Shown here: piece by piece, positions 36,729 through 46,675 of the stretch | How the letters are laid out: the number at the start of each line of letters is the position of its first letter | Position numbering within the stretch: the first letter of the stretch is position 1 | Source: Arthrobacter sp. FB24 | GTDB lineage: Bacteria; Actinomycetota; Actinomycetes; Actinomycetales; Micrococcaceae | Assembly: GCF_000196235.1 (NCBI RefSeq) | Contig: NC_008541.1 | Coordinates: 1,612,001 to 1,676,000 of the forward strand | Reading direction: 5' to 3' | DNA: 64,000 bases | Translations under genes and position numbers: made by a program | The notes under the pieces: generated by a model | Seen by the model: only the letters and a program-made list of their open reading frames with translations | Told to the model about the DNA's origin: nothing | The model's database searches: none

Positions 36729-39272
36729 GTGCGTATCCCACTTTCCTGGTTGCGTGAGTTCGCGCAGGTACCGGCCGAAGCAACGGCCGAAGACGTCATG
36801 GCAGAACTGGTCAAGGTCGGTTTTGAAGAAGAAGCAGTCCACCGCCCCACGGACGCGCTCCGCGGCCCCGTTGTGGTGGGCCAGGTACTGAGCCTGGTCA
36901 AGGAGCCGCAGACCAACGGCAAGACCATCAACTGGTGCCAGGTCCGAGTGGTCCCCGAGGGCCAGGAACAGACCCTCACCGGCGACGGCATTGACCCGTC
37001 GGGTGTCCAGGGCATCATCTGCGGCGCCCACAACTTCGTGGAAGGTGACAAGGTAGTGGTCACCCTTCCCGGTGCCGTGCTGCCCGGAGACTTCCACATT
37101 TCCGCCCGGAAGACCTACGGCCACCTGTCCGCCGGCATGATCGCCTCCGTCCGTGAACTGGGCATAGGCGAGGACCACGACGGCATCCTGGTGCTCTCCC
37201 GGATCGGGCTGGATCCCGAAATCGGCACCGACGCCATGGAACTGCTCGGCCTCTACGACCAGGCCGCCGAAATCAACGTCACTCCGGACCGCGGCTACGC
37301 GTTCTCCATCCGCGGCGTCGCCCGTGAATATGCCCACGCCACCGGTACCGCTTTCACGGACCCGGCTTCACAGGTGCAGGCACCGGCTGAACTGGCCGGC
37401 GGGTACGGAGTCAAACTCAATGACGACGCCCCCATTTACGGCAAGCCGGGGTGCGACCGTTTCGTGGCACGCACCGTCCGTGGCATCGATGCCACCAAGC
37501 CGACGCCGCCGTGGATGGTCTCGCGCCTGCGGCTGGCCGGCATCCGCTCCATCTCGCTGCCGGTGGACATCTCGAACTACGTCATGCTGGAACTCGGCCA
37601 GCCGACGCACTGCTACGACCTGGACAAGCTGTCCGGCGACATTGTGGTGCGGCGCGCTGTGGCGGGAGAGAAGATCACCACCCTTGACGACAAGGAGCGG
37701 AAGCTCGACGTCGAGGACCTCCTGATCACCGACGACTCCGGCGCGATCGGCATCGCCGGCGTCATGGGCGGTGCTGCCACGGAGGTGAGCGATTCGACGT
37801 CGAACGTCCTGGTTGAAGCGGCGCACTTCGACGAAGTATCGATCGCACGGTCACGCCGCCGGCACAAGCTGCCCTCCGAAGCGTCCAAGCGTTTCGAACG
37901 CGGCGTGGACTGGCAGGTTGCCGGCATCGCCGCCCAGCGGGTTGTCGACCTTCTCGTCGAGCTGGCCGGCGGCACGGCCGATGAAGCCGGCACCGACGTC
38001 GGCACGGCCCCTGACGCCGTGACCATCGAGCTGCCGGCGGCATTCGCCGCAGCCCGGATCGGCATCGACTTCACCGACGAACAGATCGTCACCTCGCTCG
38101 AGGACCTCGGCGCTGCCGTGGCCAGGAACGACGCCGGCTGGACAGTCACGGCCCCGAGCTGGCGCAACGACCTCGAAACCAAGGAAGACCTCTCCGAGGA
38201 AATCGCCCGGCTGGTAGGTTACGACCAGATTCCCGCGACGCTTCCGGTGGCGCCTCCGGGACGCGGCCTGACCCGCGTCCAACAGCAACGCCGCCGCCTG
38301 GTCCAAGCGCTCGCCGACGCCGGGCTCACCGAGGTCCTCGCGTACCCGTTCGTGTCCAAGGCTGCCAATGACACCTTCGGCGTGGCTGAGCAGGGCGCCG
38401 GCCGCAAGGCCGTCAAGCTTGCCAACCCGATCAGCGAAGAACAGGGCTACCTGCGGACGTCCATCCTGCCCGGACTGATCGAGGTAGCCAAGCGCAACCA
38501 CTCGCGCGGCTTCCGCGACCTGGCGGTCTTCGAGGCGGGACTTGTCTTCCTGCCGGGGGACACCCTGGGTACTCCCTCCATTCCGCCGCTTGGCGTCAAG
38601 CCCTCCGATGAGGTGCTGGATGCCCTGTACGACGGCGTTCCCGACCAGCCGCTGCACATCGCGGCGGTCCTGACGGGCCACGACTCGCCCGCCGCAGCGT
38701 CGCACACACCGCGTGCCTGGGACTGGGCCGACGCTTTGGACATCGCCCGCCTCGCCGGCGATGTCCTGGGTGTCGAAATCGTCATCAGCCAGGGCCACCA
38801 CCAGGCCTACCACCCGGGACGGACCGCCCAACTGTCGCTGCGCTCGGGCGAAGTCATCGGCTATGCCGGTGAACTGCACCCCAAGCTGCTGGCCGCGCAC
38901 GACATGCCGGCACGCTCGGTGGCACTCGAGCTCAACGCCGATGCCCTCTTCGAAGCCGCCGCGGATGTCATCGTGGCCAAGCACATTTCCGGCTTCCCGG
39001 TGGCCACCCAGGACGTGGCCCTGGTGGTTCCCAAGGATGTTCCCGCCGACGACGTCCTGGCCGCCCTCCGCGAAGGAGCCGGCGAGCTGCTGGAAGACGT
39101 GGCGCTGTTCGACGTGTACGCAGGAAAGGGCATTGAGGACGGCAAGAAGTCGCTGGCATTCGGCCTGCGCTTCCGTGCCGCTGACCGGACGCTCACAGCC
39201 GATGAGGCCTCTGCTGCCCGTGAAAGCGCCGTGACGGTGGCCGCCGAACGGTTCGGAGCCGTTCAGCGCTAG
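36729..39272 (+). CDS. pheT: Phenylalanine-tRNA ligase beta subunit
   Basis: 847 residues from GTG 36729, the usual start context MRIPLSWLREF. Domains in order: N-terminal, tRNA-binding OB fold (GPVVVGQVLSLV...), B3/B4 editing domain with SLPVDISNYVMLELGQPTHCYD, B5, the synthetase-like core and the C-terminal anticodon-binding ferredoxin fold (HISGFPVATQDVALVVPKDVPADDV). Co-transcribed with pheS. Confidence 0.97.
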   Translation: MRIPLSWLREFAQVPAEATAEDVMAELVKVGFEEEAVHRPTDALRGPVVVGQVLSLVKEPQTNGKTINWCQVRVVPEGQEQTLTGDGIDPSGVQGIICGAHNFVEGDKVVVTLPGAVLPGDFHISARKTYGHLSAGMIASVRELGIGEDHDGILVLSRIGLDPEIGTDAMELLGLYDQAAEINVTPDRGYAFSIRGVAREYAHATGTAFTDPASQVQAPAELAGGYGVKLNDDAPIYGKPGCDRFVARTVRGIDATKPTPPWMVSRLRLAGIRSISLPVDISNYVMLELGQPTHCYDLDKLSGDIVVRRAVAGEKITTLDDKERKLDVEDLLITDDSGAIGIAGVMGGAATEVSDSTSNVLVEAAHFDEVSIARSRRRHKLPSEASKRFERGVDWQVAGIAAQRVVDLLVELAGGTADEAGTDVGTAPDAVTIELPAAFAAARIGIDFTDEQIVTSLEDLGAAVARNDAGWTVTAPSWRNDLETKEDLSEEIARLVGYDQIPATLPVAPPGRGLTRVQQQRRRLVQALADAGLTEVLAYPFVSKAANDTFGVAEQGAGRKAVKLANPISEEQGYLRTSILPGLIEVAKRNHSRGFRDLAVFEAGLVFLPGDTLGTPSIPPLGVKPSDEVLDALYDGVPDQPLHIAAVLTGHDSPAAASHTPRAWDWADALDIARLAGDVLGVEIVISQGHHQAYHPGRTAQLSLRSGEVIGYAGELHPKLLAAHDMPARSVALELNADALFEAAADVIVAKHISGFPVATQDVALVVPKDVPADDVLAALREGAGELLEDVALFDVYAGKGIEDGKKSLAFGLRFRAADRTLTADEASAARESAVTVAAERFGAVQR

Positions 39273-39306
39273 TTCCAACGGCGCTAAGCACGCAGAAGGG
39301 CGGGCC

Positions 39307-39987
39307 ATGGCATCACAACTTGTTGTGCGTGCCTGCCCGCCCTTTCGCGCAGCCGGGCAGGATCCGGCCACGGCACGTGCGGAGTTGGAACGCGGAGCCC
39401 GCCGGCTCCTGGAACGGACTGAACTGGAACGGGCCCGCGCCATGGTGCCCGGGGCGCGCGAGGATTTCCTGGCCGGCCGTCTGGCCCAGCGGCTGTTCGC
39501 CGCGGAGCTGCTCGGGGTGCGCGCCCATGATCTTGCCGCCAGTTACAGCTGCCCGCAATGCGGCACTGGACCGGGCGTCCCCCATGGAAGGCCCGGCTAC
39601 ACCCTGGACGGAGTCCCGGTGCCCCTGCTCCTGAGCCTCTCACGGGCTGGCGGCTGGACCCTGCTGGCGGCCGTGACATCTCCCGTGCCGGGTCAGCGGC
39701 TGGGGGTCGACGCCGAGGATCCGCAGCGGATGGAATTCGAGGGCTTCGACGCGGTGGCGCTGACCCCCGCGGAGCGCCAGGCCGCGGCCCCGTTGCGCGG
39801 GACCGCCCTGCTGCGTGAGCGTGCCCGGCTCTGGGCTCGGAAGGAGGCCTTCCTGAAGATGACCGGGGAGGGCCTGAGGCGGCCGCCTGAGACTCTTGAC
39901 GTGCTTGACCGGGCCGGCATCCGTGACCTTGCGTCAGCCGAGTCGGGGCTGCCGGGCCACTTGGCGGCCGCCGTCGCCTTCGGGTGA
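39307..39987 (+). CDS. 4'-phosphopantetheinyl transferase superfamily protein
   Basis: 226 residues. The Sfp-type signatures are GVDAED near residue 132 (magnesium binding) and WARKEAFLKMTGEG near residue 176 (WxxKExxxK). PPTases add phosphopantetheine to carrier domains. The convergent neighbour set includes a synthetase with one thiolation domain (41449-45462), the obvious substrate. N-terminal cysteines (SCPQCG) may bind metal. The ATG start is 34 nt after pheT. Confidence 0.88.
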   Translation: MASQLVVRACPPFRAAGQDPATARAELERGARRLLERTELERARAMVPGAREDFLAGRLAQRLFAAELLGVRAHDLAASYSCPQCGTGPGVPHGRPGYTLDGVPVPLLLSLSRAGGWTLLAAVTSPVPGQRLGVDAEDPQRMEFEGFDAVALTPAERQAAAPLRGTALLRERARLWARKEAFLKMTGEGLRRPPETLDVLDRAGIRDLASAESGLPGHLAAAVAFG

Positions 39988-39990
39988 AGC

Positions 39991-40047
39991 CCCGGCAGCT
40001 ACCGCTCGGTCAGGGCCACCCCCGGCGGCTACCGCTCGGGCAGGGCC
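39991..40047. repeat. 27-bp tandem duplication at the 3' end of the M1 gene
   Basis: The segment 40021-40047, which contains the M1 stop codon, is repeated at 39991-40017 with two mismatches and a 30-bp period. The copy contains a second in-frame-looking stop downstream of the first. Confidence 0.7.
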
Positions 40048-41396
40048 GGCAGTGCCTCTTCGAACAGCCAGGGGTGGAGCAGGGCTTCTGAATCGATTCC
40101 GGCCACGCGGTCCGCTGTCTGGATGAACCCGGCAGTGGACACGGATCCGTGGCGGTTGCTGGCCGCCCACTCGTGCAGCAGCGCATAAAAGGCGAGGTCT
40201 CCGCACCGGATCCGGAGCGCGTGCAGCGCCAAGGCGCCGCGTTTGTAGACCCGGTCGTCGAACATCAGCTCCGGCCCGGGGTCACCGACCATGAGGTCCT
40301 GGCGACCGGCGTCGAGCTTCCGCCAGGCAGCCGCTGCGCGGTCCGCAACGCTCATGACCCCGGCAGCCTCGGACCAGATCCACTCCGCGTAGCACGCGAA
40401 GCCTTCGTGCAGCCAGATGTCGCACCAGGCCGCAACCGTCAGGGAATTGCCGAACCACTGGTGGGACAGTTCGTGGGCAATGAGCCGCTGCGATTCCCAT
40501 CCCGTATCCAAATGGTTGGGGCCCAGGATGGACAGCGTCTGGGCCTCGAGCGGAATCTCGAGTTCGTCCTCTGCCACCACCACGGTGTACTCCTGGAACG
40601 GATAAGGGCCGAAGCTGTTGACGAAGGTGCGCATCATCTCCGGCTGGCGGGCCAGGCCCCGGCGTGCTGCGTCGGCCAGGGAGGCAGGCACTGCGACGTG
40701 CTGGGGGACGCTGCCGGGTACCGACGCGGTGTCCAGGGTCAGAACGTCGTACCGGCCGATCTGGACGGTGGCGAGATATGTCGCCATCGGCTCGGCCTGC
40801 TCGTATGTCCAGGTTTCACGGCTGGAGCCGGTCTTGCGGGAGATCAGCAGACCGTTGCAAACCGCCCGGTAGCTTGCGTCCGTGGTGACGGCGATCCGGT
40901 AGCTGGACTTGTGCTGCGGATGGTCGTTGCAGGGAAACCAGGAGGCGGCACCGTCGGGCTGGCCCGCCACCAGCACGCCGTCGGTAAGTTCTTCCCAGCC
41001 CACCTCGCCCCAGAGGCCCCGGCGGGGAGAAGGATTCCCCTCATACCGGATGTCCAGCGTGAAGCGGTCTCCCGGCAGCAGCGCCGCGTCAGGGACGATC
41101 ACCAACTGTTCGGCCCGCTGGCTGAATCTCCGCAGCCTTCGGCCGTTCAGGGAGACTTTGACGGCGCGCAGTCCAGCGAGGTCCAGGACAACGGCCGACG
41201 ACGGCCGGTCCGCCTCGGCGTGCAGGACTGCCCTCCCGTTCAGCCTGTTGCTGGCCAGTTTGTAGTCCAGTTCCAGTTCGTATCGCGTGACACGGTAGGC
41301 GTTCGTGCCATGCCCGGGGACGTAGGGATCCGGGGAGCCCGACGGTTCGCCCGGCCGGCGTGTATCGCCGGGACTGGCTGGTGCTGCAAAACTCAT
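40029..41396 (-). CDS. M1-family zinc metallopeptidase
   Basis: 455 residues. The zinc site HELSHQWFGNS...E (HExxH-x18-E) is near residue 310. N-terminal M1 beta domain: YRVTRYELELDYKLASNRLNGRAV. It lacks the long C-terminal helical domain of aminopeptidase N, as in short M1 enzymes. It lies 52 nt downstream of the Pls-like synthetase on the same strand. As I recall, the Streptomyces epsilon-polylysine degrading enzyme PldII is also an M1 peptidase beside pls, so a role in polymer turnover or self-protection is plausible. No signal peptide is evident. Confidence 0.92.
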   Translation of the reverse strand: MSFAAPASPGDTRRPGEPSGSPDPYVPGHGTNAYRVTRYELELDYKLASNRLNGRAVLHAEADRPSSAVVLDLAGLRAVKVSLNGRRLRRFSQRAEQLVIVPDAALLPGDRFTLDIRYEGNPSPRRGLWGEVGWEELTDGVLVAGQPDGAASWFPCNDHPQHKSSYRIAVTTDASYRAVCNGLLISRKTGSSRETWTYEQAEPMATYLATVQIGRYDVLTLDTASVPGSVPQHVAVPASLADAARRGLARQPEMMRTFVNSFGPYPFQEYTVVVAEDELEIPLEAQTLSILGPNHLDTGWESQRLIAHELSHQWFGNSLTVAAWCDIWLHEGFACYAEWIWSEAAGVMSVADRAAAAWRKLDAGRQDLMVGDPGPELMFDDRVYKRGALALHALRIRCGDLAFYALLHEWAASNRHGSVSTAGFIQTADRVAGIDSEALLHPWLFEEALPALPER

Positions 41397-41448
41397 AGAC
41401 TGGCCTTCGAATTGCGGATGGCGGGAGCCGGAGCCGACCGTGTGGGAG

Positions 41449-44400
41449 CTACTTTAGCCGCGGAGCCGGTACGGCCGGACCTGCCCAGGGGCTGACCGGG
41501 TTGCCCATCCAGTAGGTCGCGGCGGGAACAGTCTCCCCGCGCATGACCAAGGATGCCGGCCCCACCGTGCCGCCCCTCGCGATGCGTGCCCGCGGAAGGA
41601 TGACACCGTGCGGGCCCATCGTGGCTCCGTCTTCGAGGGTAACAGTGTCGATGCTCATGATCCGGTCGTGGAACAGGTGGGTCTGGACCACGCAGCCCCG
41701 GTTGACTGTTGAGCTCTCCCCCAGAGTGACAAGGTCTGCTTCGGGCAGCCAGTAACTTTCGCACCATGTGCCGCGGCCGATCTTCGCTCCCAGCCCGCGC
41801 AGCCACCACACGAGCGCAGGAGTGCCCGAAGCCGAGCGGGCGAACCAGGGCGCACTCACCATTTCGATGAACGTATCCACTACCTCGTTCCGCCAGATGA
41901 AGGAGCTCCACAACGCATGTTCGCCCGGCCTGATTTTGCCCACCAGCAGCCATTTGGCCGCAACGGCGCTGGCCGCGGCCACGGCTCCTGCCACCAGGAC
42001 CACGATGCCTCCCAGGATGGCAGCGAAACCGTAGCCCCATAGCGAGGCGAGCCGGTCGAAGGCGAGCATGACGCCGGCGGCCAGGCCCACCGTGAGCACC
42101 ACCGGAATGAACCGGCAGAGCTCCCACAGGGCGCGGGCCAGTTTCAGCCGCCGGGGTGGCTGGAAGGTCAGGGTGTTGTCCGTGGCAATTGCTGTACGCC
42201 GCAGCCGGACCGGCGGGCTGCCCAGCCAGGACGTGCCGGATTTCGCCTTGGCCGGGGTGGCGGAGAGGACGGCCACCAAGGAGTTCTTGGGCACGCTTCG
42301 CCCGGCCCCCGTCATTCCGGAGTTGCCCAGGAAAGAGCGTTTGCCGATTTTGGCCGGGGCAATCCGCATCCACCCGCCGCCAAGTTCATAGGAGGCCACC
42401 ATGGTGTCATCCGCAAGGAACGCGCCTTCGCCGACGGTTGTCATCTTGGGGAGCAGGAGGACGGTGGAGGCCTCAACGTTCTTGCCGACCTTGGCTCCCA
42501 AGAGGCGCAGCCAGACCGGGGTGAACAGGCTGGCGTAGATCGGAAACAGGACGTCACGGGCCAGGTCCAGCACCCGTTCTGTCGCCCAGACCTGCCAGCC
42601 GATCCGGCTCCGCACCCTGAAGTAGCCTTCCTTGAGTCCCACACCCAGCAGCCGGGTGGTGGCAAGGATCAGCAGGAGGTTGGTGATGAACCACGTCAGC
42701 GCCGCGAGCGGGAGCGAGGCAAGCACCTGGGGGATGGCTGCCGAAAGTGATTCGCTGCCGCGGATGAACAGGAAGACCACCAGCGCCCCGGCGGCAGCGG
42801 ACAGGTAGGGGATGGTGGCCAGCGCCGCCGAGGCTGCTGCAAAGCCGGCGAACCAGAGCCGCCCGATCAGCGCATGCGCCGGCGGCGGCGTGTCCGGCCA
42901 CGCATGTTTGGCTTTGCCGATCCGCTCGGCGGGGGAGCCGGACACCAGCTGCCCGGCCTTGACCTTGCCGAGAACCGCCGAGCCCGGCTCCACTTGGGCG
43001 CCGGCTCCGATACTGGCGCCTGGCATGAGCGTGCTGCGTGCTCCCACTGTGGCGCCGGCGCCAACGTGCACCCGGCCGATGTGGACGGTGTCGCCGTCAA
43101 TCCACCAGCCGGAGAGATCCACTTCGGGTTCGATGTTGCAGCCGCGCCCCAGCGAAAGCATTCCGGTGACGGGCGGCAGCGAATGCAGCTGGACGTCGTT
43201 GCCGATCTTTGCCCCGAGCGCTTTCGCATAGTACGGAACCCAGGGGGCGCTTGCCAGGCTGATGGCGCCCGACAAGTCCTGGATTTGTTCTGCCAGCCAC
43301 AGCCGCAGGTGCACCTTGCCGGACCTCGGGTAGGTCCCGGGGACCACGCGCCGGAGCAGGGTCCTGGCGGCCAGGACCGAGAGGGCCATCCGGCCGGCCG
43401 GGCTCACGAACACCAGCCAGGAAGCGGCCACCCACCACCAGGAAACAACGGGAGCAGCCGTGAAGCCGGCAAGGGCGGCCAACAGGTTGTTGGCCGCCAT
43501 CACGTAGGTCAGCCACCGCATGCCCACCAGAATGTGCAGGGGGACCCCCATCAGAGTCTGGAAGACCTGCGATTTCAGGGCTGTGGGACGGACCTCACGC
43601 TCCGGCGCCGGTCCGGCCGCCCCCTCGGGCAGGGATTGCCGGGCAACGTCGATGAGCGCGCCCACCCTCGGGGTGGCGTAGATGTCGGCCACCGTGATGG
43701 TGGGATAGCGGACACGGAGCGCGGACACGAGCTGCGCGGCTGCCAGGGATCCGCCGCCATGGGCAAAGAAGTCGGCATCCAGGCTCGACGCCGGTGTCCC
43801 CAGCACGCTGCCCCACTGCTCCACGATCCAGCGTGCGTCGTCCGGCAGGTTCAGGGGTGCATTGTCCGCATCTGCTGCCCCCGCGCCGGCGAGCGGCCAG
43901 GGCAGGGCGTGCCGGTCCACCTTTCCGCTCGTCTTGGTGGGCAGTGATTCCACAACAGTGAGGAGCGGTATGAGCGCCGCCGGGAGGCTGGCTCCCAGCA
44001 GCTCCCTGGCCGCCGCGAGATCGATCTCCGCGGTGCCCGCGGCGGCAAGGTAACCGACGAGGATCTGGTTCCCGGCCGCCGTCGTGCGGACCGCGGCCGC
44101 CGCTCCGGCAACGTCAGGCAGTGCCTGCAGGGCGGCGTCGATCTCTCCGAGTTCGATCCGCCGGCCACCGAGCTTCACCTGTTCGTCGCCGCGGCCCATG
44201 AAGACGAGCCCCGATGCCTCATAGCGGACCAGGTCTCCGGACCGGTAGGCCCGGGTCCAGCCGAGGGACGGCATGGGCGCATACTTTTCGGCGTCCTTGG
44301 CGGGGTCGAGGTACCGGGCCAGCCCCACGCCGCCGATGATGAGCTCGCCCACCTGGCCCTCCTCCACCGGAATGCCGCCGGCGTCAACCACGGCAAGGTC

Positions 44401-45462
44401 CCAGCCGTCCAGCGGCAGGCCGATCCGAAGCGGGCCCGGCACGCCCAGCTGCGCCGCGCAGGCAACCACGGTGGCTTCCGTGGGGCCGTAGGTGTTCCAC
44501 ACCTCCCTGCCGTCGACGGCGAGGCGATCCGCGAGCTCCGGCGGGCAGGCCTCACCGCCGAATATCAGCAGCCTCACGTTCTCCAGCGCTTCTGCCGGCC
44601 ACAGGGCCGCGAGGGTGGGCACAGTGGACACCACTGTTATCCCGTGGCTGATCAGCCACGGGCCGAGGTCCATGCCGGTCCGGACCAGCGACCGAGGGGC
44701 AGGAACCAGGCAGGCTCCATAGCGCCAGGCCAGCCACATCTCCTCGCAGGACGCGTCGAAGGCCACGGACAGTCCGGCGAGCACCCGGTCCTGGGGGCCG
44801 ATGGGTTCGTCCTGCAGGAACAGCCGGGCTTCGGCGTCAACGAACGCCGCCGAGGAGCGGTGCTGGACGGCGACGCCCTTGGGGGTGCCCGTGGAGCCGG
44901 AGGTGAAGATCACCCAGGAGTCGTCGTCGGCTTGCGGTTTCCGCGGCGCCGGGAACGGCCGGGGACGCTTGCTGTCCGTGACGATCTCGCCATTGCCTCT
45001 GAGGATCGCGCCGACGCGGGCTTCACTGAACACCAGCTTGGCGCGTTCGTCGGGGTCATCAGCATCCACCGGAACGTAGGCAGCCCCGATCAGCAGTATG
45101 GCCAGGATCGAGACATAGAGGCGGTTGGTGCCGGAAGGGATGCGGACGCCGATCTTGTCGCCGGCGCCGAGGCCAGCCAGATGCAGCTCCCGTGCCGTGG
45201 CCCGGACCTCGGCCATCAGCTGCGCGTAACTCAGGCGCCGGTGGCCGTCGTCCAGGGCCGACGCCTCGGGATACTTCCGGGCCGTGTCCTCCAGGATGTC
45301 GATCAGCGTCCGCTCCGGCGGTGCCGCGGCGGCGCCGGGCAGCTGCGGCAGATGCACGTTCCGGACGGCGGGAAGAGCAGAGCGTCCTTCCAGGGGGCCG
45401 GACTCGGACTCCGGCGCGGGCGCGGATCCGGAGGCTTGCGGTTGTTCAGTCACGGGGGTCAT
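41449..45462 (-). CDS. Pls/PosA-family non-ribosomal peptide synthetase
   Basis: 1337 residues. Adenylation domain: FTSGSTGTPKGVAV (about 187-200), FDASCEEMW with the alpha-amino-binding Asp, NTYGPTEA (about 324) and TKTSGKVDRHA (about 515). Thiolation domain with the phosphopantetheine Ser in HGGGSLAAAQL (about 570). No condensation or thioesterase domain. The C-terminal half has six or so membrane helices (about 650-700, 862-945, 1109-1172) and three hexapeptide-repeat-like soluble domains (about 760-840, 984-1020, 1219-1324), the epsilon-poly-L-lysine synthetase layout. It is expected to make an isopeptide-linked homopolymer; the monomer is unknown. Confidence 0.92.
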   Translation of the reverse strand: MTPVTEQPQASGSAPAPESESGPLEGRSALPAVRNVHLPQLPGAAAAPPERTLIDILEDTARKYPEASALDDGHRRLSYAQLMAEVRATARELHLAGLGAGDKIGVRIPSGTNRLYVSILAILLIGAAYVPVDADDPDERAKLVFSEARVGAILRGNGEIVTDSKRPRPFPAPRKPQADDDSWVIFTSGSTGTPKGVAVQHRSSAAFVDAEARLFLQDEPIGPQDRVLAGLSVAFDASCEEMWLAWRYGACLVPAPRSLVRTGMDLGPWLISHGITVVSTVPTLAALWPAEALENVRLLIFGGEACPPELADRLAVDGREVWNTYGPTEATVVACAAQLGVPGPLRIGLPLDGWDLAVVDAGGIPVEEGQVGELIIGGVGLARYLDPAKDAEKYAPMPSLGWTRAYRSGDLVRYEASGLVFMGRGDEQVKLGGRRIELGEIDAALQALPDVAGAAAAVRTTAAGNQILVGYLAAAGTAEIDLAAARELLGASLPAALIPLLTVVESLPTKTSGKVDRHALPWPLAGAGAADADNAPLNLPDDARWIVEQWGSVLGTPASSLDADFFAHGGGSLAAAQLVSALRVRYPTITVADIYATPRVGALIDVARQSLPEGAAGPAPEREVRPTALKSQVFQTLMGVPLHILVGMRWLTYVMAANNLLAALAGFTAAPVVSWWWVAASWLVFVSPAGRMALSVLAARTLLRRVVPGTYPRSGKVHLRLWLAEQIQDLSGAISLASAPWVPYYAKALGAKIGNDVQLHSLPPVTGMLSLGRGCNIEPEVDLSGWWIDGDTVHIGRVHVGAGATVGARSTLMPGASIGAGAQVEPGSAVLGKVKAGQLVSGSPAERIGKAKHAWPDTPPPAHALIGRLWFAGFAAASAALATIPYLSAAAGALVVFLFIRGSESLSAAIPQVLASLPLAALTWFITNLLLILATTRLLGVGLKEGYFRVRSRIGWQVWATERVLDLARDVLFPIYASLFTPVWLRLLGAKVGKNVEASTVLLLPKMTTVGEGAFLADDTMVASYELGGGWMRIAPAKIGKRSFLGNSGMTGAGRSVPKNSLVAVLSATPAKAKSGTSWLGSPPVRLRRTAIATDNTLTFQPPRRLKLARALWELCRFIPVVLTVGLAAGVMLAFDRLASLWGYGFAAILGGIVVLVAGAVAAASAVAAKWLLVGKIRPGEHALWSSFIWRNEVVDTFIEMVSAPWFARSASGTPALVWWLRGLGAKIGRGTWCESYWLPEADLVTLGESSTVNRGCVVQTHLFHDRIMSIDTVTLEDGATMGPHGVILPRARIARGGTVGPASLVMRGETVPAATYWMGNPVSPWAGPAVPAPRLK

Positions 45463-45579
45463 TCTTTCCGCACAAGATGAACAGAAGGTGTCGCAGTTCT
45501 CCCGGCGTTCGCCGGGGGTTTGTGTCCCGTTAACGGGTTCCTGCTACCCGGTCCCTGCTTCGTTGTCCTGTTCCCTGGT

Positions 45580-46542
45580 TCAGGGGACCAGGATGATTTT
45601 GCCGGTGGTGCGGCGCTGTTCAAGGTCGTCGTGTGCCTGTGCTGCACGGGCCAGGTCGTAGCGGCCGCCGATCCGGACCTTGAGGTTCCCGTCTGCGGCC
45701 GCCGCGAAAATCTCATCTGAGCGCCAGCGGCGTTCCTGGGCGTTGCGGAGGAAGTGGTTTATGGTCGGCCTGGTCAGGTACAGTGAGCCGCCGGCATTGA
45801 GGCGCTGCGGATCGAAGGGCGGAACCGGTCCGGATGCGGCGCCGAAGAGAACCAGCGTGCCGCGGACCCGCAGGGCGGCCAGGGAACCGTCGAAGGTGTC
45901 CTTGCCGACGCCGTCGTAGACCGCATCCGCGCCGGTTCCGTCGGTCAGCTCCCGGACTTTGGCGGAGAAGCCGTCATAGGGAATGACGTGGTCGGCGCCG
46001 GCCTCGCGGGCCAGTTTCGCTTTGTCATCGGTGGAGACGGTGGTGATGACGCGGGCTCCCTTTGCCTTGAGCAGCTGGATCGCCAGCAGGCCCACCCCGC
46101 CGGCCCCGGCGTGAAGCAGGATGGTGTGGCCAGGCTCCACCCGGAAAGAGGAATTGACCAGGTAGTGCGCGGTGATCCCCTGCAGGGGAAGGGCTGCCGC
46201 CGTGAAATCGTCCACGCCGCGGGGGACCGGGAGGGCCTTGTCCTCGTCCACGAGGATGTAGCCTGCGTAGCAGTTGGCTCCTTCGGCAGTAGCCACCCGG
46301 TCGCCCGGTGAGAACACCGTGACGTTGTCGCCGATTTCCTCGACGGTGCCGGCGGCCTCGGAACCCGGGGTAAATGGATAGGCGACTTTGTACGTGCCGC
46401 TGCGCTTGTAGGTGTCGATGAAGTTCACGCCCGTGGCGGAGACCTTCACCAGCAGCTGGCCCGGACCAGGCACCGGACGATCCACTTCGGCAAGCTGCAG
46501 CACTTCAGGGCCGCCTGCCTGGCGGGCAACAATTGCGTGCAT
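45580..46542 (-). CDS. NADPH:quinone oxidoreductase (MDR superfamily)
   Basis: 320 residues from ATG 46542, with AAGGAG 7 nt upstream on the minus strand (another ATG at 46545 is adjacent). Zinc-less quinone reductase fold: VKVSATGVNFIDTYKRSGTY, LPLQGITAHYLV and the nucleotide-binding LLHAGAGGVGLLAIQLLKAKGARVI. It reduces quinones with NADPH. Single-gene unit; regulation unclear. Confidence 0.9.
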   Translation of the reverse strand: MHAIVARQAGGPEVLQLAEVDRPVPGPGQLLVKVSATGVNFIDTYKRSGTYKVAYPFTPGSEAAGTVEEIGDNVTVFSPGDRVATAEGANCYAGYILVDEDKALPVPRGVDDFTAAALPLQGITAHYLVNSSFRVEPGHTILLHAGAGGVGLLAIQLLKAKGARVITTVSTDDKAKLAREAGADHVIPYDGFSAKVRELTDGTGADAVYDGVGKDTFDGSLAALRVRGTLVLFGAASGPVPPFDPQRLNAGGSLYLTRPTINHFLRNAQERRWRSDEIFAAAADGNLKVRIGGRYDLARAAQAHDDLEQRRTTGKIILVP

Positions 46543-46615
46543 CATATGTCTCCTTCCCTGGGCTGGGATTTCCAGGCCCGGATACAGGAACCATCCTAGG
46601 GACACGGCCGTCAAC

Positions 46616-46652
46616 GACGAAGTGACGGCCGGTAACCGGCCGTCACTTCGTC
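46616..46652. terminator. Perfect 17-bp hairpin, desaturase terminator
   Basis: 46616-46632 pairs with 46636-46652 without mismatch and with a 3-nt loop. It lies just downstream of the minus-strand desaturase stop (46676) and upstream of the oxidoreductase gene. Confidence 0.75.
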
Positions 46653-46675
46653 TCAAGGGTGAATCGGGGGTGTGC

